From Streptomyces sp. NBC_00223 (lineage in GTDB: Bacteria; Actinomycetota; Actinomycetes; Streptomycetales; Streptomycetaceae), in assembly GCF_036199905.1 (NCBI RefSeq), contig NZ_CP108109.1, positions 3,457,501-3,521,500 of the forward strand: a DNA stretch of 64,000 nt. The letters run 5' to 3'. This document shows, piece by piece, positions 18,006 to 25,829 of this stretch (positions are counted from its first letter, which is position 1; the number at the start of each line of letters is the position of its first letter). The translations under genes and the position numbers were made by a program. The notes below the pieces were generated by a model, which saw only the letters and a program-made list of their open reading frames with translations, was not told the origin of the DNA and searched no databases.

Positions 18006-19186
18006 CGTACCCATCTTCCCGCATGCCGTCATGCTTCCGGCAACTGGGGGACGCCTCTGGCCCAGCCCTGCCGGAGGCGGCCGCTGACCTGCGGAGTTAT
18101 CTGGCCGCGGTGCCTGACCCGCGGGCCCGTCGCGGCATCCGCCATCCATGGACGGCTCTGCTCACCGCTTCGGCCGCCGCCGTTCTGGCCGGCGCCGCCT
18201 CGATCACGGCGATCGGTGAGTGGGTCGCGGACGCGCCGCAGCGCGTCCTGGCCCTGCTCGGGTTCCGCCCCGACCCGCTGACCGGCCTGATCCGCCCGCC
18301 CCATGCCACGACCATCCGCCTCGTGCTGGCCGCCGCGGACGGCGACGCCCTCGACCGCGCCATCGGTGACTTCCTCCAGGAACGCAAGTCCCCGGCCCCG
18401 GCCCCGGAACGGAAGGTCATCGCTGTCGACGGCAAGACACTCCGCGGTTCCCGCACCGCCGACCGGACGGCCACGGCCCTGATCGCCGCGATGACCCACA
18501 GCGGCGAGGTCCTCGCGCAACGACAGATCGACGGGAAGAGCAACGAGATCCCGGCCTTCGCCCCGCTCCTGGACGGCATCGACCTGACCGGTGCCGTCAT
18601 CACGGCGGACGCCCTGCACACCCAGCACGACCACGCCACCTACCTGCACGAACGCGGGGCTCACTACCTGGCCGTCGTCAAGCGGAACCACCCCGGACTG
18701 CACGAGCGGGTCCGCGGCCTTCCCCGGCGCGACATCCGCCTGGACCACATCGAGCACACCCGGGCCCATCACCGCGACGAGATCCGCCGATTGAAGACCG
18801 CCGCGTTCGCCCACATCGACTACCCGCACGCACGCCAGGCCCTCCAAGTTGTCCGCTGGAGACGGGACCTGGGCACGGGCAAGCTGACGATCGAGCGGAT
18901 CCACCTGGTCACGAGCCTGCCGCCCGGCGCGGCCGACGGCAGCGAACTCGCGGCCCGGATCCGCGGCCACTGGCGCATCGAGAACCAGCTGCACCACGTC
19001 CGCGACCGCACCTTCCACGAGGACGCCTCACACATCCGCACCCGCCAGCTACCCCGCGTCATGGCCGGCCTGCGCAACCTCGCCATCGGCGTCCACCGCC
19101 AGGACGGCCACACCAACATCGCAGCCGCCCTTCGCCACACCGCCCGAAACCACCTGCGCCCCCTCACCACCCTCGGCCTGGCATAA
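17999..19186 (+). CDS. ISAs1-family transposase
   Basis: The product has 395 residues. Family features: an N-terminal DDE_Tnp_1-associated domain ([30 protein letters not shown]), the first catalytic Asp in [12 protein letters not shown], the second in [12 protein letters not shown], and the C-terminal Y(2)R(3)E(6)K-like region including [19 protein letters not shown] with the catalytic Glu. The reading frame is complete. The start ATG lies within the 3' arm of the stem-loop described at 17940-18005. Confidence 0.93.
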   Translation: MPAYPSSRMPSCFRQLGDASGPALPEAAADLRSYLAAVPDPRARRGIRHPWTALLTASAAAVLAGAASITAIGEWVADAPQRVLALLGFRPDPLTGLIRPPHATTIRLVLAAADGDALDRAIGDFLQERKSPAPAPERKVIAVDGKTLRGSRTADRTATALIAAMTHSGEVLAQRQIDGKSNEIPAFAPLLDGIDLTGAVITADALHTQHDHATYLHERGAHYLAVVKRNHPGLHERVRGLPRRDIRLDHIEHTRAHHRDEIRRLKTAAFAHIDYPHARQALQVVRWRRDLGTGKLTIERIHLVTSLPPGAADGSELAARIRGHWRIENQLHHVRDRTFHEDASHIRTRQLPRVMAGLRNLAIGVHRQDGHTNIAAALRHTARNHLRPLTTLGLA

Positions 19187-19222
19187 CGAACCCGGGCACA
19201 AGATCACTTTTCAAAGACCCTG

Positions 19223-19232
19223 AGCCACCTGC
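19223..19232. repeat. Target-site duplication, right copy (ISAs1 no. 1)
   Basis: AGCCACCTGC follows the right end of the element and equals the 10 bases at 17833-17842. Confidence 0.9.
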
Positions 19233-20117
19233 CCCTCTCTTGCTCGATCGAGTGGCGGAGGCTGCCACGGCTGGCCCGGTCTGCTGCCCGCTGCAACATG
19301 GTTCCGGACCGGGCCCCGGTCAGCCACCCACTCGTTCCATCTCGACGAGGGACTGCAGCCACTGCTGCGGGGGCAAGCTCAGCGCGTGTGTTCTCCGCTG
19401 CCTCTGCGAACCACCTCAGCCGCCTCCCGTGGTCGCGCTCGCGCCGACCACCGTCTGTGCCAGCACGGTCATGGCCGACGCCCTGTGGCTCGCTGAGCCC
19501 GTCATCAGGGGCGCCGGCGCAACAACGCTCGCGGAACTCGAAGCACTCGGAACGGGCTGTCCTCACTGCGGTAGGCCGCGGCGACCAGCTCGACAACGCC
19601 GACACCTACGCCCGCCGTCACCCCGGACAGTGCGTCGTGATCCCCGACGACGAAGAACTGCGGAGCGGAGCGTCACATGCCAAGGGGCACATGTAGCTGG
19701 CCACCGGCCCCGGGGATCCTTCGCCACCGGCATGCAGTCCACCGCGCGGCCGACCTCATCACCCGGGAGACAGTGACGGCGGCCCGGCCACGGCAGGCAC
19801 AGAACGCCCAGTAGGACTCAGTCGTCTGGTGCCGTACCTCGACAAGATCTGCTCCTCGGACTCCCCACGGTGATACAGGTGGAAGTGCAGGTGCCGGGAT
19901 TCCTGAGAGCCCGACGTTCGCCGTGACGGGAAACCGCCCCGTGCTCCGCCTCCACCTACGCGGCAACCTGCCGGACCAATGCCACTACCTTGGCCAGCAG
20001 TCCCTCGCCCCCATCTCCGAGATCGACCAGGAGCGGGCGACAGAGACAGACCCGCACTTCAAGCACAGAGGCCGTGCTGCCTACCCTCACCTTCAACCTG
20101 GCCGGCACTCAACGGCT
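19233..20117. other. Gene-poor decay zone
   Basis: Open frames here overlap in several phases and none shows family motifs, convincing start sites or consistent codon bias. One plus-strand frame around 19560-19670 gives a plausible fragment (GRGDQLDNADTYARRHPGQC) but no intact gene. I regard the stretch as degraded DNA between insertion sequences. Confidence 0.5.
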
Positions 20118-20149
20118 GACGTTCCAGCCCGAGCAGCCGCAGGAGGTCC
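20118..20149 (-). repeat. Fragment matching the 3' part of the excisionase gene
   Basis: These 32 bases match 24847-24878 at 31 positions in the same orientation. On the minus strand both encode DLLRLLGLER, the last conserved part of the excisionase encoded at 24791-25075. The match starts and ends abruptly, so this is a scrap of a second, lost copy of the excisionase gene (or of a related element) at the other side of the IS nest. Confidence 0.6.
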
Positions 20150-20225
20150 CTCTCTGTCAGCCTTGGGTGAGACATCCTGCTTCGGTGGGTTAGCCTGAGA
20201 GGGCACGACAGGAGAATCGCCCCTT

Positions 20226-20609
20226 ATGACCAGTACCGAACCCGTCGGGTCCGACCCGGCTCCGAGGCCGAAGCGCCGCACTTTCACCTCGGAGTACAAG
20301 CTGCGGATCGTTGCCGAGTACGACGCGGCGCCCAGGAACGAGAAGGGCGCGGTGCTGCGCAGGGAACGGCTCTACCACTCGCATGTCAAGGAGTGGCGGG
20401 CCGCCCGGGACGCCGGGGCCCTGGAGAGCCTGGTCGACCGCCGGACCGGTCCGGCCCGCGCGAGGAAGTCCGCCGCGGAGGTGGAGAACGAGAAGCTGCG
20501 GCAGCAGGTGGCACGGCTGAGCAAGGACCTGGCCCGGAACAAGGCCGCACTCGAGGTGATGGGAAAAGCTTCCGCGCTCTTGGAAATGATCTCCGAGAGC
20601 GCGGACTGA
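20226..20609 (+). CDS. IS3-family transposase OrfA (no. 2)
   Basis: The product has 127 residues. It has a helix-turn-helix region (RRTFTSEYKLRIVAEYD, SHVKEWRAARDAG) and a C-terminal coiled coil (NEKLRQQVARLSKDLARNK). The start is an ATG at 20226 following AGGAG. Near the 3' end, codons ATG GGA AAA GCT form a slippery site for entry into the orfB frame. Confidence 0.85.
   Translation: MTSTEPVGSDPAPRPKRRTFTSEYKLRIVAEYDAAPRNEKGAVLRRERLYHSHVKEWRAARDAGALESLVDRRTGPARARKSAAEVENEKLRQQVARLSKDLARNKAALEVMGKASALLEMISESAD
20561..20567 (+). promoter_or_regulatory. Programmed -1 frameshift heptamer
   Basis: G GGA AAA in the orfA phase is a recognised X XXY YYZ slippery heptamer. A -1 shift here reads AGC TTC CGC GCT, giving SFRAL, the start of the orfB coding region, whose frame is then open to 21637. 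This explains how the OrfAB transposase is made. Confidence 0.7.
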
Positions 20610-21637
20610 AACCTGCCGTCGGCCCTGTCGTGGACACCGCGTTCATTGGCGTCGAAGCCGAGCTGGGCATCACGGCCGCGTGCCGGCTGACCGGCCGCTC
20701 CAGAGCCACCCACTACCGCGGCCTCAAGCCCCTGACCGTCCGCGCACCCCGCGCCCACGTGCAGGCGCAGCCGTCGGCCCTGACGGCCGAAGAGCGCTCT
20801 GCGGTGCTGGAGTTGATGAACAGCGGCGAGTACGCCGAGCTGGCGCCCGCACAGATCTGGGCCCGGGAACTGGACGAGGGCCGCTACCACTGCTCGATCT
20901 CGACGATGTACCGGATCCTGCGCGAACACGGCCAGGCCGGAGAACGCCGCCGTCAGGCCACCCATCCGGCCAGGGCGGTGCCCGAACCGGTCGCCACCGC
21001 CCCCTCGCAGGTCTTCACCTGGGACATCACCAAGGTGGCAGGTCCGGACAAGGGCATCTGGTACCACGCCTACGTCGTCATCGACATCTTCAGCCGCTAC
21101 ATCGTCGGCCACACCGTCGAACGAGCCGAATCCGCCGCACGCGCCGAGGAGCTGATCCGCGACACCATCGCCCGCAACGGCATCGTCCCCGAGACCGTCC
21201 ACGCCGACCGCGGCACCTCCATGACCTCCAAGAAGGTCTCCCAGCTCCTGATCGACCCCGGCGTCACCCGAAGCCATTCCCGGCCGCGCATCTCCAACGA
21301 CAACCCCTACAGCGAGGCCCAGTTCAAGACCGCCAAGTACACGGCCGGCTACCCCAACCGGTTCGACTCCCTAGCCCACGCCCGTGAATGGTTCGACGCC
21401 TTCACCTCGTACTACAACCATCAGCACCGGCACTCGGGCATCGGCTGGCACACCCCCGCTTCCGTCCACTTCGGCACCGCCGACGAGGTCCGCGACCAAA
21501 GAGCCGTCACCCTCGCCACGGCCTACGGCCGCCACCCCGAACGCTTCGGCCGCCGCCCCAGACCACCCGAGATACCCCAGCAAGCGTGGATCAACGACCC
21601 CGCCAAACGCACGGACCCCACACCACAGATCCCATAG
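20568..21637 (+). CDS. IS3-family transposase OrfB (no. 2), frameshift product
   Basis: About 356 residues follow the frameshift. The catalytic core has D in FTWDITKV, D in VHADRGTSM and E in DNPYSEAQFK, and the tail contains SYYNHQHRHSGIGWHTP, a conserved IS3 end motif. There is no good independent start codon with a ribosome-binding site, so synthesis as the C-terminal part of OrfAB is the best reading. The frame is intact. Confidence 0.85.
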
Positions 21638-21653
21638 CGCCACAACCGTCTCA

Positions 21654-22211
21654 CTGGACTTGAAATCTTCCGGGAGGATCTGTGAGCTATTGAAGGTCTC
21701 CCGAGCTGCCTACTGTGCCCGCCGCGTCGCGACCCCTGGTCCCCGCGCGGTCCGCGACGCGGAGCTGACCACGCAGATCACCGCCGTCCACACCAGGTCG
21801 CGGGGAACCTACGGTGCCCCGCGCGTCCATGCCGCTCTCCAGCATGAGGGCGCCGCGTGCGGGCGTCGCCGTGTCGCCCGACTGATGCGGGCCGTGGGGC
21901 TGGCAGGCGTGCACCGCCGCCGACGGCACCTGGCCACCGTTCCCGATCCCCGTCCCGACCTCATTGGTCGGGGCTTCCAGCCCGACCCCACCGGGCTGGA
22001 CGCCCGCTGGTGCGGCGATATCACCTACATCCCGACCGACGAGGGCTGGCTCTACCTGGCCACCGTCATCGACATTGCCTCACGCCGCGTCGTCGGCTGG
22101 TCGATGGCCGACCACATGCGCACCGACCTGGTCGCCGAAGCCCTGACCGCCGCCTGCCGGCAGCGCCGCCCGAAGCGGCCGGTGATCTTCCAGTCCGACC
22201 GCGGCAGCGAG
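21654..22211 (+). pseudogene. IS3-family OrfB remnant, cut on both sides
   Basis: About 185 codons of a different IS3 OrfB, related to the one at 15025-15906: RSRGTYGAPRVHAALQHEG, WCGDITYIPTDEGWLYLATV, and SDRGSE. The front is lost at the IS3 no. 2 boundary. The protein sequence stops after SDRGSE, exactly where an IS30 sequence begins, so the catalytic Glu and C-terminus are missing. Confidence 0.85.
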
Positions 22212-23211
22212 GGCGGATTCAACTGGTGGTCGCAACACCTCGTGTTCGTGGAGGTGTTGGATGGTGCGTCGTCAGCAGGCAGCGGACCGGGCGCTGCGTC
22301 CGAAGCTGAGGTCTCCGGGGCATCCGAAGTATCAGCGTCATGTCGAGGGGGCGTTTTGGACGGAGATCGCCAAGGGTCTTCTGCCTGAGGAGGCCGCCGC
22401 CGTCGTTGGCGTGGCGCCGGCGGTCGCAACGCGCTGGTACCGACAGTGTGGCGGCATGCGACCGTTCGATCCGAAGCCGCCCTCGGGCAGATACCTGTCG
22501 TTTTGCGAGCGGGAGGAGATCGCGTTGCTCAGGGCGCGGGGCAAGGGAGTACGCGAGATCGCCCGGGACGTCGGTCGTGATCCAGGCACGATCTCCCGTG
22601 AGCTGCGACGCAATGCCGCCACAAGAAGCGGGAAGCTCGACTACCGGGCGTCGGTGGCACAGTGGAAAGCAGATATGGCGGCCCGGCGTCCGAAGACAGC
22701 AAAACTGGTCGCCGATCCGCGGTTGCACGCCTATGTCCAGGAGAGGCTGTCCGGCCAGATCACCACCTCTGGCGGCATGCCGATCGCGGGACCGGTGACG
22801 GGCTCGTGGACGGGGCGGAACAAGCCACATCGCCAGGATCGTGCTTGGGTTCGGGCATGGAGCCCAGAGCAGATCGCGAACCGGATCAGGCTTGATTTCC
22901 CGGATGATAAATCCATGCGCATCAGTCACGAGGCGATCTACCAGGCCCTCTACATCCAGGGCCGCGGGGCGCTGAAACGCGAACTCATCCTATGCCTTCG
23001 GACCGGCCGCGCTCTGCGTGCGCCGCGGGCGCGGTCACGGCGGAAGACCTGGGCGCACGTCACACCAGAAGCGTTGATCAGCGAGAGACCCGCCGAGGCC
23101 GAGGACCGTGCTGTCTCCGGCCACTGGGAAGGGGATTTGATCATCGGGCTGGAGCGTTCCGCGATCGGCACCGTTGTCGAGCGGTCGACCCGGTTCACCA
23201 TGCTGGTTCAC
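22212..23211 (+). pseudogene. IS30-family transposase remnant, 3' end replaced by ISAs1
   Basis: The coding part starts at the ATG at 22261 and encodes about 317 residues of an IS30 transposase: the helix-turn-helix FCEREEIALLRARGKGVREI with DVGRDPGTISRELRRN, the segment WSPEQIANRIRLDFP, SHEAIYQALY, and the start of the catalytic domain with the first Asp in GHWEGDLIIG. It ends at FTMLVH, where the left end of ISAs1 no. 2 begins. The rest of the catalytic domain is not found beyond that ISAs1, so it was deleted. Confidence 0.85.
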
Positions 23212-23247
23212 CAGGGCGGTGTCGTTCAGTCGCTTGGTCCGGTTTGA

Positions 23248-24453
23248 TCACGTGATGCCGAGGGTGGCGAGCGGGCGGGTGGCGTCGCGTGCGTGGTGGC
23301 GGAGACTGGCGGCGATGCCGGTGTGTCCGGCGAGGCGGAGGGCTCCGATGGCGAGGTTGCGGAGGCTGGCCATGGCTCGTGGGGCTGTGCCGGTGCGGAC
23401 GCGGGAGGCGTCCTCGGCGTAGGTGGTGTCGCGTATGTGGTGGAGTTGGTTCTCGATGCCCCAGTGTCCGCGGACGTGGTGCGCGATTTCGTCGGCCTGT
23501 GCTTGCTCGGCGGCCAGGTCGGTGACCGCGTAGACGCGTTCGAGAGTGACCTTGCCAGTGGCGACGATGCGGCGGCGGCGCACGATCTGGACGGCCTGCG
23601 CGGCGTGCGGGAAGTCCAGGTCGGCGACGGTGGCGGTCTTGACCCGGCGGATCTCGTTGCGGCCGTGCGCGGTGGCGCGGGTCTTGTCCAGCAACGGCAC
23701 GTCTCGCCAGGGCAGGTGCTTGAGGCGTTTGTGCAGCAACGGCTGGTTCCCCTTGATCACGGCGATGTAGTGGGCTTTCTTGTCCTCGACGAGGAAGCGG
23801 GCGTGCGCGGTCTGGGAGTGCAGGGCGTCGAAGGTGACCACGGTGTCGGTCAGGTCGAGCTCTGCGAGCAGGGGCCGGAAGACGGTGATTTCGTTGGTCT
23901 TGCCGTCCACCTCGCGCTGGGCGGTGACCAGGCCGGTGCCGGTCATCGCGGCAAGGAGGTGGACTTGGCTGCCGTCCGCGCGGCGGGCGCCCCGCACCGT
24001 CTTTCCGTCCACGGCCAGGGAACGCCGGGACTGCTTGAACAGGTCCTGGTCCCTCGGTGTGCGGCCGGGGTCCCGAGCGGCGAGCCAGGTGCCGATCGCG
24101 TTGTCGAGTGCGTTGCCGTCGATGCGTTGCAGGATTCGGCGCACGGTGGCCTCGGCCGGAGCGGTCGGGCCGCTGGGTTCCCGGTTCGGGCCGCCGAGGG
24201 CGGCAAGCACGGTGGCCGGGGCGTCTGCGGCCCACTCCGCGATCGCGGTCAGGGATCTCGCGCCGGCCAGCACCGCGCAGGCGGTCAGCGCGAGGACGAA
24301 GGCGAGGGGATGGCGGCGGCCCTTGGCCCGGCGCGGATCGGGTACCACGGCGAGACAGTCCAGCAGTTCCGGATGTTCCTCGGGCGCGGGAGGCCGGGCG
24401 GTAGTGAGCTGGCCCAGACTGGCAGGGATGGGCGATGATGAGCGGCCAGGCAC
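23248..24453 (-). CDS. ISAs1-family transposase (no. 2)
   Basis: The product has 401 residues. It shows the same order as the first copy: [56 protein letters not shown] (first Asp), [12 protein letters not shown] (second Asp), and [19 protein letters not shown] (Glu). The GTG start at 24453 lies in the 3' arm of a stem-loop. The frame is intact. It is clearly diverged from copy no. 1, so the two arrived independently. Confidence 0.93.
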   Translation of the reverse strand: MPGRSSSPIPASLGQLTTARPPAPEEHPELLDCLAVVPDPRRAKGRRHPLAFVLALTACAVLAGARSLTAIAEWAADAPATVLAALGGPNREPSGPTAPAEATVRRILQRIDGNALDNAIGTWLAARDPGRTPRDQDLFKQSRRSLAVDGKTVRGARRADGSQVHLLAAMTGTGLVTAQREVDGKTNEITVFRPLLAELDLTDTVVTFDALHSQTAHARFLVEDKKAHYIAVIKGNQPLLHKRLKHLPWRDVPLLDKTRATAHGRNEIRRVKTATVADLDFPHAAQAVQIVRRRRIVATGKVTLERVYAVTDLAAEQAQADEIAHHVRGHWGIENQLHHIRDTTYAEDASRVRTGTAPRAMASLRNLAIGALRLAGHTGIAASLRHHARDATRPLATLGIT

Positions 24454-24513
24454 GGTCTTCCGTTGCGGTGATCAGGGACTCGACACCTCATGATCACCCG
24501 GAGGCCGTGCCTG
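24447..24513 (-). promoter_or_regulatory. Start-codon-burying stem-loop of ISAs1 no. 2
   Basis: On the minus strand CAGGCACGG (24513-24505) pairs with CCGTGCCTG (24455-24447); inside, GGTGATCA pairs perfectly with TGATCACC. The transposase GTG (24453-24451) is in the 3' arm. In the first ISAs1 the corresponding outer arms are CAGGCATGG and CCATGCCTG: a C-G pair here is a T-A pair there, a compensatory change. The loop keeps GTGTC(G/T)AGTCC in both. Confidence 0.7.
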
Positions 24514-24606
24514 CCTCCGTTCCGGCCCGGTCTACGGATATGGCGGCCAGCCCAGCCACATGAATCGCCATCAAGCCGGTCAGACCGTCTGAACGACGCC
24601 GCCCTG

Positions 24607-24790
24607 CCGACAGCCCAGGTCGGCGAATCTCCACAGCCGCCTCCAGTACGAGATCCCGGACACGGTTCCCAGGCGCGGGCTCCCGGGGTCCGATTTAAGG
24701 ACCAGGAACGTGATCCTGGTCGCGGGGACCGCACCCGCGTTGGAGCCGTGCGGGGTCGACGACTACAAGTTCGACGAATATCCCAGCCAA
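24607..24790. other. Stretch without a recognised gene; contains a hairpin
   Basis: Between ISAs1 no. 2 and the excisionase gene there is no supported coding region. GACCAGG (24700-24706) and CCTGGTC (24715-24721) form a perfect 7-bp hairpin with an 8-base loop, possibly a transcription end for the excisionase gene; no T-tract follows. Confidence 0.4.
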
Positions 24791-25075
24791 TCAGGCAGCC
24801 AGGCCGTGACGCTCGCTTCTGCCGTCGGCCTGACTTTCCTTCGCCCGACGCTCCAGCCCGAGCAGCCGCAGGAGGTCCGCCGTCACGACCCGGTAGGCGT
24901 TCCCGAGCTTGAGCACCTTGACCGGGTACTCCCCTTGCTTGGCGAGCCCATACCCGGTGGAGCGTCCGATCCGCAGCGCACGGTTCGCGGTGTCGAGGTC
25001 GATGACCGCCGGCAGGTCGAGAAGTTCTTCACCCGTCAGTCCCCGCACCCCATGGGACGAGTTGAGTGCTTTCAC
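24791..25075 (-). CDS. Excisionase-like DNA-binding protein (Xis)
   Basis: The product has 94 residues from the GTG at 25075, chosen because AGGAGG lies five bases before it; a longer frame from 25168 would begin inside the opposite gene. The sequence has the MerR/excisionase layout: VIDLDTANRALRIGRSTGYG (helix-turn-helix), LAKQGEYPVKVLKLGNAYRV (wing), VTADLLRLLGLE (final helix). It lies divergent from the regulator and integrase genes, as in actinomycete integrative elements, where Xis directs excision by the tyrosine integrase. Confidence 0.85.
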   Translation of the reverse strand: MKALNSSHGVRGLTGEELLDLPAVIDLDTANRALRIGRSTGYGLAKQGEYPVKVLKLGNAYRVVTADLLRLLGLERRAKESQADGRSERHGLAA

Positions 25076-25130
25076 GATGACCTCCTGGTGCTTGCTGGTG
25101 CCCTGTGCGCGGGGAAGGTGTATCACAGAG

Positions 25131-25160
25131 TTGCAGATGCACTTTTCTTGATCGTAGAGT
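25131..25160 (+). promoter_or_regulatory. Housekeeping-type promoter of the XRE regulator, leaderless
   Basis: TTGCAG (25131-25136) and TAGAGT (25155-25160) are separated by 18 bases and fit the streptomycete HrdB consensus (TTGACA, TANNNT). The ATG follows six bases after the -10 box and no Shine-Dalgarno sequence is present, so the transcript should be leaderless. Confidence 0.55.
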
Positions 25161-25166
25161 GCGGTC

Positions 25167-25829
25167 ATGACATCAGATCAATGGCCAGCAGTGTTCACCG
25201 CACGCGTGGTCCAGGCGATGCGCGAGGCACGGCAAGCCGCCGGCCTCACCATGAGCGGCCTGGCCCAGGGCTGCGCCGACCGCGGGCACCCCGAGATCAC
25301 CGAGCAGACCGTCAAGAACCTGGAGACCGGACGCCGGGCCGGCATGACGATCGCCGACTTCGTCGTCCTGGCCGACGTCCTCGGCGTCCCGCCGGTCACC
25401 CTCCTCTTCCCCATCGGCACCAACGCCACCGTCGAAGTCCTGCCGGGCCGTGAGATCTCCACCTGGGAGGCCCTCGCCTGGTTCACCGGCGAAACCCCCA
25501 CCGACCAGTCGGCACCCCAGGGCATTGCCCGCGACCTGCTCGACCTCTTCCGCAGCCACGGCGATCTCGTCGCCGCCGCCACCGCCTCCAACGCCCTGGC
25601 CAAGGAGCGTCGGCGCGAGGCCAGCACCACCCTGGACCGCGCCCGCAGAGCCGCCCTCCTGGAACGCGCAGCCGGTTACGAGGAGCACGCCTTCGAAGAC
25701 TGCGCCGACCTGCGCGCCTTCCGCACCCGGATGCGCGAGCGCGACCTCGTACCCCCGCCCCTCCCCGCCGACCTCGCGTTCGTCGACCAGCCCGACATCC
25801 CGACCCACCCGGAGGACGGCCCCAAGTGA
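25167..25829 (+). CDS. XRE-family regulator of the integrative element
   Basis: The product has 220 residues with an N-terminal Cro/CI-type helix-turn-helix at about 15-72 (REARQAAGLTMSGLAQGCAD, EITEQTVKNLETGRR, GMTIADFVVLADVLGV). The C-terminal half is rich in charged helices (LAKERRREASTTLDRARRAAL) and may mediate oligomerisation. It is transcribed divergently from xis and its stop overlaps the integrase start (GTGA). It probably controls int and xis by binding the shared 25076-25166 region. Confidence 0.85.
   Translation: MTSDQWPAVFTARVVQAMREARQAAGLTMSGLAQGCADRGHPEITEQTVKNLETGRRAGMTIADFVVLADVLGVPPVTLLFPIGTNATVEVLPGREISTWEALAWFTGETPTDQSAPQGIARDLLDLFRSHGDLVAAATASNALAKERRREASTTLDRARRAALLERAAGYEEHAFEDCADLRAFRTRMRERDLVPPPLPADLAFVDQPDIPTHPEDGPK

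Larger units (their letters stand above)
17843..19222 (+). mobile_element. ISAs1-family insertion sequence no. 1
   Basis: The 1,380-bp element has inverted ends CAGGGTCTTTGAGAAGTG (left, 17843) and CAGGGTCTTTGAAAAGTG (right, read from 19222), carries one transposase gene, and is flanked by a perfect 10-bp target duplication. It is a complete and probably recent insertion. Confidence 0.92.
20196..21653 (+). mobile_element. IS3-family insertion sequence no. 2
   Basis: The element contains orfA and orfB in the two-frame IS3 arrangement. The proposed ends start with TGAGA on both sides (20196 rightwards; 21653 leftwards), but further terminal similarity is weak and no target duplication was found, so the limits are approximate. 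Its right end abuts a fragment of another IS3 transposase. Confidence 0.7.
23212..24606 (-). mobile_element. ISAs1-family insertion sequence no. 2
   Basis: The ends are inverted imperfect repeats of about 38 bases, beginning CAGGGCGGTGTCGTTCAG (left, 23212) and CAGGGCGGCGTCGTTCAG (right, read from 24606). The 1,395-bp element encodes one transposase on the minus strand. The 10 bases flanking each side differ (GCTGGTTCAC versus CCGACAGCCC), so unlike ISAs1 no. 1 there is no target duplication; a deletion or recombination removed one flank. Confidence 0.85.
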
